In this document: in pieces, positions 1 through 6,693 of the stretch
How positions within the stretch are numbered: position 1 is the first letter of the stretch
Layout of the letters: each line of letters begins with the position of its first letter
DNA from: DASYTH01 sp035762905
GTDB taxonomy: Bacteria; Actinomycetota; Actinomycetes; Mycobacteriales; Pseudonocardiaceae
Reading direction: 5' to 3'
Assembly: GCF_035762905.1 (NCBI RefSeq)
Contig: NZ_DASUCC010000122.1
Location: 1 to 23,799, forward strand
Length of the DNA: 23,799 bases
The notes under the pieces: model-generated
Seen by the model: the letters and a program-made list of their open reading frames with translations, nothing else
Told to the model about the DNA's origin: nothing
Database searches by the model: none
Position numbers and translations under genes: made by a program

Positions 1-891
1 GGCCGGACCAGCGTCCGGCCGGTGCCCGAGGACGTCGAGAACCTGGTGGCCGACGCGGAGGACGGCGACGCGGTGGCCGCCGCGCTGGCTGGGCGCGAGT
101 TCGACGTGGTCGCCCAGTTCCGGGCGTTCTCGCCTGCACACGTGGCGCGCGACGTCGAGTTGTTCACCGGGCGGACCGGGCAGTACGTGTTCATCTCGTC
201 CGCGTCGGCGTACCAGACCCCGCCGGCGCGGCTGCCGGTCACCGAGTCGACGCCGCTGCACAATGCGCACTGGCAGTACAGCCGCGACAAGATCGCCTGC
301 GAGGACCTGCTGACCGCGGCATGCCGTATGGACGGGTTCCCGGCGACGATCGTGCGCCCGTCGCACACCTATGACCGGACCCTGCTGCCGACCATGGGCG
401 GGTGGACCGACGTGGCACGGATGCGGTCCGGAAAGCCCGCGGTGGTGCACGGCGACGGCACGTCGCTGTGGACGTTGACGCATACGCGGGACTTCGCGGT
501 CGGCTTCGTCGGCCTACTCGGCCACCCGCTCGCGGTCGGCGACACGTTCCACATCACCGGCACGCACGCTCCCACCTGGAACCAGATCTACACCTGGCTC
601 GGCGAAGCCGCGGGCGTGGCCGAGCCGAAACTGGTCCACGTGGCGTCGGAGACCATCGCCCGCGCACTGCCCGAACTCGGCCCCGGCCTGCTCGGCGACA
701 AGGCCCACTCGATGATCTTCGACAACTCGAAGATCACGTCACTCGTACCCGAATTCGGCACCACGATCACCTACCACGACGGCGCCACCGAACAGATCGC
801 CTGGTTCGACGCCCACCCGCAAGCCCAGATCGTGGACACCGACCTCGACGCCACCTTCGACCGCCTCACCAAACACGCCAACTCGATCTGA
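1..891 (+). CDS. NAD-dependent epimerase/dehydratase, 5' end outside window
   Basis: Extended short-chain dehydrogenase/reductase of the NAD-dependent epimerase/dehydratase type. The reading frame is open through base 1, reading GRTSVRPVPEDVENL, which is the stretch that normally follows the N-terminal GxxGxxG nucleotide-binding motif. The gene therefore starts upstream, and the GTG at 22 is internal. Visible hallmarks are the strand and active-site serine region VFISSASAY, the YxxxK catalytic pair in YSRDK, and the VRPSHTYD substrate-side loop. The 3' end at 891 looks complete. It converges on the oxidoreductase at 1156-2025. The sugar or other substrate cannot be told from the sequence. The family call is secure, the exact reaction is not. 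Confidence 0.85.
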   Translation, partial: GRTSVRPVPEDVENLVADAEDGDAVAAALAGREFDVVAQFRAFSPAHVARDVELFTGRTGQYVFISSASAYQTPPARLPVTESTPLHNAHWQYSRDKIACEDLLTAACRMDGFPATIVRPSHTYDRTLLPTMGGWTDVARMRSGKPAVVHGDGTSLWTLTHTRDFAVGFVGLLGHPLAVGDTFHITGTHAPTWNQIYTWLGEAAGVAEPKLVHVASETIARALPELGPGLLGDKAHSMIFDNSKITSLVPEFGTTITYHDGATEQIAWFDAHPQAQIVDTDLDATFDRLTKHANSI

Positions 892-913
892 CCCTTCCTG
901 GACCGGGTAGCCG

Positions 914-1004
914 GAGTGCCGAGGACTGGTTGCCCAACACACGCAGGCAGCCGTAGCAGGAGGTCTCCTCACCGCAGTCGCATCCCAATACCTCCGCCGG
1001 AGCG
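914..1004 (-). pseudogene. Remnant of a DUF1998 (DrmB/MrfB-like) C-terminus
   Basis: On the minus strand about 30 codons read APAEVLGCDCGEETSCYG followed by CLRVLGNQ. The spacing CxC-x5-CxxC followed by a Leu-Arg and an Asn-Gln resembles the C-terminal cysteine cluster of DUF1998 proteins, the family that includes helicase-associated MrfB and the DISARM component DrmB. Nothing recognisable precedes it. The minus-strand sequence between about 1010 and 1155 does not continue the domain, and another gene end lies there on the opposite strand. It is a scar of a lost gene. The identification rests on recall of the motif; a chance cysteine cluster is the alternative. Confidence 0.4.
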
Positions 1005-1039
1005 TCAGTGCAGTGTGCCGTCGATATCGTCGCGGCTGA

Positions 1040-1159
1040 TTTCCAGTCACTCGGCGGCGCGGCGACGCCGGCCTGGTCGAATTCCTCTCCCCTGCCGACT
1101 TCGCGGAGAACGCGGTGATCAGGACCTGTTCCGACCACGGCGTGAACGTCACGGTCTAA
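1040..1159 (+). pseudogene. Unidentified C-terminal gene remnant
   Basis: A frame with almost exclusively G/C third positions runs from just after an in-frame TGA at 1037 to a TAA at 1157. It reads AGLVEFLSPADFAENAV followed by IRTCSDHGVNVTV. There is no start codon, so this is only the 3' end of a former gene. I do not recognise the family. It sits back to back with the DUF1998-like remnant, and its stop overlaps the stop of the convergent oxidoreductase. Codon usage argues for past coding capacity. Confidence 0.35.
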
Positions 1160-2025
1160 AGCTGTGCGATCACCTCGTCGGCGAACCGCTTGAGGCCGTC
1201 CTGCTTCGCCGCGAGCGGGCCGTCGAACCCGACGCCGTAGTTCACCCAGGGCATCACGATCGCGTCGGTGACGCCGATGTCCGCCTGCTGGCGGTAGCCG
1301 TCGAGGCCGAACCGGTCCAGGCACACCGCCTGGATCTCGAACGGATGATCCGCGCGGCCGTACTCGGCGCGCAGCGCGTGCAGCCGGTCGATCACCACGC
1401 GCAGCTCGTCGAAGGTGATCATCGCCGAGGACCAGCCGTCGCCGGTCCGGGCCGCGCGCCGCAGCCCCGGCTCGGTGTGCCCGCCGACGTAGATCGGCAC
1501 CGGCCGGCGCGGCGCCGGGCTCATCTGTAACCGGTCGAACGCGTAGAACTCGCCCTGGTAGCTCACCATTCCGCCGCCGAGGATCAGCCGAAGGATCTCG
1601 ATCGCCTCGTCCGCCCGCCGGCCCCGGTGGTCGAACGAGGCTCCGCACCACTCGGACTCCTCCGGCGCCCAACCGAGTCCGACGCCGAGCCCGAACCGGT
1701 CGCCGGTCAGGTTCGCCACCGAGCCGACCTGGCGGGCCAGCAGCACCGGGTTGCGCGGGTTGAGCTTGAGCACCTGGGTGTAGAACCGGATCCGGCTGGT
1801 GACCGCGCCCATCGCGGCCGCGGCGATCAGCGGGTCGACCCACGGCGTGTCCGCCGTCCAGAACCGCGAACCGTCGACCGTGTACGGATAGGCGCCGGCG
1901 GTCCGCTCGGCGAAGAACAGCGAGTCCGGCAGCGCTATCGAGTCGTATCCGTGCTCCTCGGCGGTTCGGGCCAACTCGGTGAGCTGGTCCAGCGGGCTGA
2001 GCGCGACGGCGAGGGTGAACTTCAT
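1156..2025 (-). CDS. LLM class (F420-dependent type) oxidoreductase
   Basis: A 289-residue bacterial-luciferase-like monooxygenase fold protein. Family features are the N-terminal MKFTLAVALSPLDQL strand, the SIALPDSLFF region, the TSRIRFYTQVL segment, ARQVGSVANLTGDRF, GVGLGWAPEESEWCG and the PVPIYVGGHTEPGLRRA loop. These enzymes bind coenzyme F420 or FMN, and the closest look is to actinobacterial F420-type members. The start at 2025 is chosen because the family begins MKF, a GGGAG lies about 10 bases upstream, and the ATG overlaps (ATGA) the stop of the thiolase remnant. The original operon partner is therefore broken, leaving this gene possibly without its native promoter. The substrate is unknown. 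Confidence 0.85.
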   Translation of the reverse strand: MKFTLAVALSPLDQLTELARTAEEHGYDSIALPDSLFFAERTAGAYPYTVDGSRFWTADTPWVDPLIAAAAMGAVTSRIRFYTQVLKLNPRNPVLLARQVGSVANLTGDRFGLGVGLGWAPEESEWCGASFDHRGRRADEAIEILRLILGGGMVSYQGEFYAFDRLQMSPAPRRPVPIYVGGHTEPGLRRAARTGDGWSSAMITFDELRVVIDRLHALRAEYGRADHPFEIQAVCLDRFGLDGYRQQADIGVTDAIVMPWVNYGVGFDGPLAAKQDGLKRFADEVIAQL

Positions 2026-2420
2026 GGTTTCCACGCTCCCACAACCCACATCGCGAAGAACCGCGAGCCGCCGCCGTACGCGTGGCTGAGCGCCCGACGC
2101 ACGCCGTCCACCCGATGCTCGCCGGCCCGGCCGAGCACCTGCATAGCCGCCTCGGCGAAGCGCAACATCCCGGAGCACCGATCGGATTGGACGACAGCAC
2201 GCCGCCGGACGGGTTCACCGGCAGCCGTCCGTCCAGCTCGGTCTCGCCGGCCTCAGTGAGCTTCCAGCCCTGCCCCACGGCGGCGAAACCCAGGTTCTCC
2301 AACCACATCGGCTCGAACCAGGAGATCGGCAGGTAGATCTCGGCCGCGTCGATCTCGGCCAGCGGGTCGGTGATGCCGGCCACCGCCCACAGCGTCTCGG
2401 CCGCGTCCCGGCCGGCCCAC
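2022..2420 (-). pseudogene. Thiolase (acetyl-CoA acetyltransferase-like) C-terminal fragment, frameshifted
   Basis: The minus strand encodes the C-terminal third of a thiolase-like protein: ETLWAVAGITDPLAEID, SWFEPMWLENLGFAA, then LPVNPSGGVLSSNPIGA. One base is missing near 2174, and the protein continues in another frame as MLRFAEAAMQVLGRAG and HAYGGGSRFFAMWVVGA. About 130 of the usual ~390 residues remain, and the N-terminal part with the acyl-accepting cysteine is absent. Its TGA overlaps the ATG of the oxidoreductase, showing that the two were once translationally coupled. A sequencing error could explain the frameshift but not the missing N-terminus. Confidence 0.8.
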
Positions 2421-2483
2421 GTCGACGAAGGCCCCCGGTGTGCGGCAAGCTGACCATCGCCCTGGACCGCCGTGCGTGGCAGA

Positions 2484-2499
2484 CCGACCTTTCGGTCGG
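2484..2499. promoter_or_regulatory. Perfect 6-bp-arm palindrome, TetR-operator-like
   Basis: CCGACC-TTTC-GGTCGG is a perfect inverted repeat. ACCGAC/GTCGGT-type palindromes are common operators of actinobacterial TetR-family repressors that control fatty-acid and thiolase operons. It lies about 65 bases upstream of where the thiolase remnant begins, so it may be the orphaned operator of the lost operon. A chance hairpin is possible. Confidence 0.35.
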
Positions 2500-2650
2500 A
2501 CGCCCGACAGGCGCTTCCCGTACGAACGCCGCCGGAGATTGGAACGACCAGGCCGGATTCGGGACCGTCCGGCAGATCGAGGCACCGACCGCTGAGTAGG
2601 CCGTTCGATGATCCACGGCGCAACCACCAGTTGGTAATGTGACCCCATGG

Positions 2651-2671
2651 ATACCTGCATTGCGCAGGTAT
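2651..2671. promoter_or_regulatory. Perfect 8-bp-arm inverted repeat, operator-like
   Basis: ATACCTGC, a 5-base spacer, and GCAGGTAT form a perfect inverted repeat that is more A/T-rich than its surroundings, as protein-binding sites often are in such genomes. It directly precedes the left ~75-bp repeat. No T-run follows on either strand, so an operator is more likely than a terminator. The cognate protein is unknown. Confidence 0.4.
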
Positions 2672-2679
2672 GCCACAGG

Positions 2680-2755
2680 GCGGCGTTGAGGTCTCGGACA
2701 CGTTAACCCCCACGAACTGTGCGCGTTCGTCTGCGCTGCAGAACATGATCACTCG
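2680..2755 (+). repeat. Left copy of ~75-bp imperfect direct repeat
   Basis: It begins GCGG, contains the exact block GTCTCGGACACG (2691-2702), then TAACCC, an ACGAACTG / CGTTCGT inverted pair and a TGATCA. The same blocks in the same order and orientation recur at 4819-4892, with small indels mainly in the hairpin loop. This is a non-coding element, because the indels do not keep frame. It ends about 45 bases before the truncated regulator gene. Confidence 0.7.
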
Positions 2756-2799
2756 CAACCTCGCCCGGTTCAGCTCACCGTAATCTGGCGCCGGACGCC

Positions 2800-4164
2800 G
2801 TGAGGTTGGCCGCGCCGGTTCCGACCGGTGATGGCTACCTGGTGGTCACCGCGGCGGCCGAGCCGGCCGAACCGGAGATCCGCGGACTCGTCCTACTCGC
2901 CGGACAAACCGCACTGGCACTGGAAACCGCGTTCGCGCACCGCCGCGACCGGGACCGGATTCGCTTGCTGCGCGAGGAGAGCGCCGCGGTTAACGACCGG
3001 TTGACGACAGTGAAGTCGGACCTGGAGCGCGAGCGGCTGATCCGTCAGAACCTGGGCGGCGCATCCCATACTGGAGAACCGGGCATCGCCCGGGCCCTGC
3101 ACGCGGTCACCGGACTCCCCGTGGCGATCGAGGATAAGTTCGGCAACCTGCGCGCCTGGGCCGGGCCTGGTCGGCCGGATTCCTATCCGAAACAGAAACC
3201 GCAGCAGCGCAACGAGTTGCTACGTGAGCTGACCCGGCGTGGGTCCGTGGTCCGGGTCGGGGACCGCCTGATCGCCCTGGCCCACACCCGCGAGGACATG
3301 CTGGGTGTGCTGATCCTGATCGACCCACGACGAACCGCCGGACGCCACGAGGTGCTGGCCCTCGAACACGGCGCCCTGGTGCTGGCCGGCGAACTCGCGC
3401 ACCAGCACGACATCGCCGAGCTGCAGCGGCGCATGCGCGGCGACCTGGTCGCGGATCTGATCACCGGCACCGACGACGAAACCGCTTACGCCCGATCCCG
3501 GGCGATCGATCACGATCTGCAGGGACCGCACCGTGTGGTGGTGATCCGGTGGGCCGGCGGCGAGGCTGGCCTGGCCCGCGCGGCCGCGCACGCCGCGGCC
3601 GGTCTCGGGATTGCTTCGCTGGTGTCGACCCGGGACGGAATGACGGTACTGCTGGCCAGGGGCCGACCCGACGGGCGGCAGCTGCACGACGCCCTCGCTC
3701 GGCGTCTGTCTACCATGGCCGGCTCGATCGGGATCGGAGGGCGGAGCGACTCCCCCGATCAGTTTCCCCGCTCGTACCAGGAAGCCTTGCTCGCGCTCAA
3801 CGTGCGATTGGCGTCCCGCTCGCCGCACGGGGCGACATCGTTCGAGGAACTCGGCGTGATGCGCGTGCTGGACACCGACGACGGCGGCACCAAAATCAGG
3901 CGGTTCGTCCGGGACTGGCTCGGACGACTGCTGGACTACGACGCCCGCAACCACTCGCAGCTGGTGCGGACCTTGGCCGAACACCTTGACTGCGGCGGCA
4001 GTTACGACGAGACCGCCCAGGTGCTGGTGATACATCGCAGCACCCTTCGCTACCGGCTACAACGGATCCGCGAGGTCAGCGGGCTGGACATCAGCACCGC
4101 CGACAATCGGCTGCACCTGCACGTGGCTACCCGAGCGTGGCGGATCCTCGATGGAACACCATGA
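2800..4164 (+). CDS. GAF/PucR-family transcriptional regulator, N-terminally truncated
   Basis: The 454-residue protein is a clear paralog of the 559-residue regulator at 17239-18918. Shared blocks include FGNLRAWAGPG, the middle GGDEF-like CdaR region with LITGTDD and AYARS, PRSYQEALLAL, and the C-terminal PucR helix-turn-helix with HRSTLRYRLQRIRE. Homology begins at GDGYLVV, so about 110 residues covering most of the GAF fold are missing. The frame is open only back to 2749 and offers GTG 2800 as first start. No good ribosome site is visible. It sits 139 bases upstream of dps on the same strand. It may be a functional short form or a decaying gene; the DNA-binding end is intact. Confidence 0.75.
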   Translation: MRLAAPVPTGDGYLVVTAAAEPAEPEIRGLVLLAGQTALALETAFAHRRDRDRIRLLREESAAVNDRLTTVKSDLERERLIRQNLGGASHTGEPGIARALHAVTGLPVAIEDKFGNLRAWAGPGRPDSYPKQKPQQRNELLRELTRRGSVVRVGDRLIALAHTREDMLGVLILIDPRRTAGRHEVLALEHGALVLAGELAHQHDIAELQRRMRGDLVADLITGTDDETAYARSRAIDHDLQGPHRVVVIRWAGGEAGLARAAAHAAAGLGIASLVSTRDGMTVLLARGRPDGRQLHDALARRLSTMAGSIGIGGRSDSPDQFPRSYQEALLALNVRLASRSPHGATSFEELGVMRVLDTDDGGTKIRRFVRDWLGRLLDYDARNHSQLVRTLAEHLDCGGSYDETAQVLVIHRSTLRYRLQRIREVSGLDISTADNRLHLHVATRAWRILDGTP

Positions 4165-4273
4165 TCGGGCCGTATCTCATACCGGATCTGGTCCCGCCTG
4201 GTACTCGCGGCCCACGGCCGATGCCGCCACCCGGGCGCTCGGGTGTATGGCCGCCCGGACTGGGTAGCCATTT

Positions 4274-4303
4274 GGGTACCCGAGTTGTGAGGAGATTCCG
4301 CAC
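4274..4303 (+). promoter_or_regulatory. Candidate dps promoter -10 (GGGTAC) and ribosome site
   Basis: A GGGTAC at 4274-4279 resembles the -10 of SigB-like stress sigma factors in actinobacteria, and GAGGAG at 4289-4294 is a strong ribosome site 9 bases before the dps ATG. A second GGGTA lies at 4262. No convincing GTTT -35 is seen, so the promoter reading is tentative while the ribosome site is firm. Confidence 0.35.
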
Positions 4304-4789
4304 ATGACCAAGTCCCCGATCACCAGTCCGCTCGGTGACGCCGAACGGCAGACGACGGGTGGAATCTTGCAGAGCACCCTTGTCGATCTGCTCGATCTGT
4401 CGCTGATCGGCAAGCAGGCGCATTGGAACGTGGTGGGACCGCACTTCCGCAGCGTGCACCTCCACCTCGACGAACTGGTGGGCATCGCCCGGCAGTATGT
4501 CGACGAGGTCGCGGAGCGAGCCAACGCGATCGGCGTATCTCCGAACGGCATGGCCCACACCGTGGTGGAAACCTCTGGACTGCCGGACTTCCCGGCCAAC
4601 TGGGTCTCCGACGGAGAGACGATCGAGAAGATCGTGAACACCCTAGGCGCGTTGGCGGCGCGCCTGCGCGGCCGCATCGACGAGGCCGACAAGTCGGACC
4701 TGGTGACCCAGGACCTGCTGATCGAGATCGCCCGCGAGGTGGAGAAGCAGCACTGGATGTGGCAGGCCCAACTAGGCCGTGTCCTGTAA
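4304..4789 (+). CDS. dps: Dps family DNA-protection / ferritin-like protein
   Basis: A 161-residue four-helix Dps protein. Such proteins form dodecamers that oxidise and store iron and shield DNA during oxidative stress or starvation. The inter-subunit ferroxidase signature is visible as KQAHWNVVG near residues 37-45, followed by HLHLDEL and the EVAERANAIG helix. The C-terminal helix ends EKQHWMWQAQL. The length is normal for the family. The start is supported by GAGGAG upstream. It follows the truncated PucR regulator on the same strand and may be its target, which fits a stress role. Assignment is firm; regulation is inferred. Confidence 0.95.
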   Translation: MTKSPITSPLGDAERQTTGGILQSTLVDLLDLSLIGKQAHWNVVGPHFRSVHLHLDELVGIARQYVDEVAERANAIGVSPNGMAHTVVETSGLPDFPANWVSDGETIEKIVNTLGALAARLRGRIDEADKSDLVTQDLLIEIAREVEKQHWMWQAQLGRVL

Positions 4790-4818
4790 TTCATCGGAGC
4801 CAGAGGATTTCCTAGGCA

Positions 4819-4892
4819 GCGGTGTTCTAGTCTCGGACACGTAACCCTACGAACTGCCTGTGTGGGCGTTCGTCGCTTGTCTTATGTGATCA
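4819..4892 (+). repeat. Right copy of ~75-bp imperfect direct repeat
   Basis: GCGG, the block GTCTCGGACACG (4830-4841), TAACCC, ACGAACTG / CGTTCGT and TGATCA occur in the same order as at 2680-2755. The hairpin arms ACGAAC and GTTCGT are conserved while the loop differs in length. The final TGATCA overlaps the stop codon of the decayed serine recombinase, suggesting the repeat is the 3' flank of that recombinase family. Confidence 0.7.
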
Positions 4893-5510
4893 GTTGAAGC
4901 CGTGGCTGCCCGGTTGGTGAGCCCATCTCCAGGGGACGGTGCCGTCAGCCGGGGTTGGGGTGGCGTTGATGGCTTGGGCGGCGAGGAAGTCTTCCTCGCC
5001 GACCAACGCGGGGTGCGCGCGGTTCTTGGAAATCACCCAGTCCTGCGGCCGGCCGACGGCGCGCCGGCCCACTTCCCTGGCTTGTCGGCGGCAAGGGCGC
5101 GGTCGCTCTGTTGGCGGATCCAGACCTGGCGTCCGGTGTAGCGAGGGTTTGCCAGGATCGTGGTGACCGTGCGCAGAGTCCAGCCGACGCCTGTGCGGTG
5201 GCGGTTGCGGTCAGGGTCGGCGCGCGACGGGCAGCCAACTCCTCGGAGATTGAGATCGTGGGCAATGCGGGAGGCGCTGTGGCCGGCCAGGCGTTGGGCG
5301 AAGATCCCATCGGACATGCTCGGCGGTGGCCGGGTCAGGTTCGAGCCGGTGTAGTCGGCGGCCCCAGCGGGCGTGCGCGGCGTTGGGATGCGGGCCGGCG
5401 CCAACCAGACGGTAGCCGTAGGGTGGGCGGCCGCCGAGGTAGCGGCCCTGCTCGACGGTCTGGGTGCGCATCGGGAAGCGAATCTTGGTCAGGTCATTGC
5501 CTGTCCGCGG
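4890..5510 (-). pseudogene. Large serine recombinase, C-terminal part, multiply frameshifted
   Basis: Three frames on the minus strand join into one recombinase-domain protein. The first, from about 5510, reads TQTVEQGRYLGGRPPYGYRL. After an extra base near 5308 a second continues IFAQRLAGHSASRIAHDLN and TILANPRYTGRQVW. A third, from about 5070 to 4890, reads DWVISKNRAHPALVGEEDF. The catalytic N-terminal resolvase domain and the zinc-ribbon/coiled-coil end are missing. It is dead. It abuts the end of the stress operon and the right copy of the repeat, so it probably marks a past integration event. Confidence 0.85.
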
Positions 5511-6618
5511 ATGTCCGGTCTTCCCGTCTGCGCCGGTTTCGTTCTTGGCGTTCCCGTTCGCGGCGGCTGTAGGTCGCCTTGCGGACGGTTTCCTCGTCCT
5601 CCAGGCTCGACCCGAGCGCGCCGGCGACGATCCCGACCGAACTGCACAGCCACACCAGGTTCAGGTACGAACCCAGACCGACCGGGTGTCCGAGCGTCTG
5701 CGCGAAATAGCCGCTGTCGATCAGGACGACGGCCGCGATCAGCGCGAGCACGAACAGGATGGCGTACATGCACGCCACCCCAAGCGCCAGCGTGGTCGCC
5801 GTGGAAATGTTGTACATCAAGGCCTTGCGTCGCTCGGCGGCCTCGGACGGCCGGTCCCACAGGTGGTTGTACATCATCAACCACACCGTCATGATCAAGA
5901 CGGTGACCACCGTGATCGCCGCCAGCCGCAGCGGGGCCAGCGCATCCGCGAGCCTCCAGAACGAACTGGTGATGACGCCGTAGGCGGCGGTCCCGGCCGC
6001 CGCCGCGGTGGCGCCCGCCAGGTGCGGTACGAGCCGCCACGGACGGTTGTCCCGCACCATCCCCGCCAGCAGCCGTAGCTGGCCACGCAGGCCGACCAGA
6101 GCGAGGTGGGTTACGGCGGACCGGTGTCCGCCGGACATCCGCTGCGTCGGGGCCAGCATCTCACGCAACCGTGCCAGCGCCCCCCGCCGGCCGTGATCCC
6201 CATCGATCCCGAGCCGCGGCGACACAAGCTGCCGCACCACGCGGATCAGCAACGCCCGTGCCCGATGACGCACCAGGACGGCACCGAGCGCGGGCAGCGA
6301 GATCATCGCGACACCGTGCTCGATGTCGATTCCCGCGACGATGGGTTTCGTCCCCGCGCGCCGGGGCAGATCGGTCACCAGGACGAGCAGGTCCCAGTCC
6401 CGGTCCCGGCGGTGCCGCTGCGACAACGTGCGCATCGGGATGTCACCGTCTTGGTCCAGCGGCAGCTGCTCTACCCGGTGCTCCACACGCCACCGCGTCG
6501 CCCCGCTCACCCGGGCGGCGAACACCCCGGGCAGATCGTCAGCGATCCTCGCCATCACCTGCTCCGGTAGCCCTTCGTCGGCCACCACCCCGACGACCAC
6601 CTCGTCCGGTCCGTTCAT
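5494..6618 (-). CDS. Unknown multi-pass membrane protein, last gene of stress operon
   Basis: A 374-residue protein of no family I can name. Residues 1-190 are soluble and begin VVVGVVADEGLPEQVM, with an alternating strand/helix character and a DWDLLVLVTDLP strand. About four or five hydrophobic segments follow, including VPHLAGATAAAAGTAAYGV, LRLAAITVVTVLIMTVWLM, a long one in ALGVACMYAILFVLALIAA, and YLNLVWLCSSVGIVAGAL. The C-terminus is a very basic Arg/Glu-rich tail (RRERERQERNRRRRED). The start at 6618 has GAGGTGAGGA just upstream. It follows the HtrA-like protease after 75 bases containing a hairpin, so it may be the final gene of the operon. A membrane-stress or sensor role is only a guess from position. 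Confidence 0.8.
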   Translation of the reverse strand: MNGPDEVVVGVVADEGLPEQVMARIADDLPGVFAARVSGATRWRVEHRVEQLPLDQDGDIPMRTLSQRHRRDRDWDLLVLVTDLPRRAGTKPIVAGIDIEHGVAMISLPALGAVLVRHRARALLIRVVRQLVSPRLGIDGDHGRRGALARLREMLAPTQRMSGGHRSAVTHLALVGLRGQLRLLAGMVRDNRPWRLVPHLAGATAAAAGTAAYGVITSSFWRLADALAPLRLAAITVVTVLIMTVWLMMYNHLWDRPSEAAERRKALMYNISTATTLALGVACMYAILFVLALIAAVVLIDSGYFAQTLGHPVGLGSYLNLVWLCSSVGIVAGALGSSLEDEETVRKATYSRRERERQERNRRRREDRTSADRQ

Positions 6619-6634
6619 TCCTCACCTCACCCGC

Positions 6635-6654
6635 CCGCCGGATTCCCCCGGCGG
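6635..6654 (-). terminator. GC-rich hairpin between protease and membrane gene
   Basis: CCGCCGG and CCGGCGG form a perfect 7-bp stem around a 6-base loop, just upstream of the ribosome site of the 374-residue membrane protein. There is no T-tract. It could be a partial terminator lowering expression of the last gene, an mRNA-processing or stability hairpin, or incidental. Confidence 0.35.
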
Positions 6655-6693
6655 CCCTGGCCAAACTGCGCGCGGTCATGACCGGTGGCTTGG

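Larger units (their letters stand above)
2421..2679. other. Stretch without a supported gene, two palindromes
   Basis: No reading frame here has a convincing start, ribosome site and recognisable product. A short plus-strand frame from GTG 2438 to about 2599 is open but has weaker third-position G/C than real genes nearby. The stretch holds two perfect inverted repeats, listed separately, and separates the thiolase remnant from the left copy of the ~75-bp repeat. Confidence 0.5.

Noticed and set aside
866..2758. 630-codon minus-strand open frame covering the LLM gene region
   Set aside because: It is a composite: thiolase remnant at one end, DUF1998-like cluster at the other, and an out-of-frame shadow of the LLM oxidoreductase between.
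4770..4800. TGTCCTGTAA at the dps end as an insertion-sequence terminus
   Set aside because: It is simply the coding end and stop of Dps; no matching inverted partner or target duplication was found.
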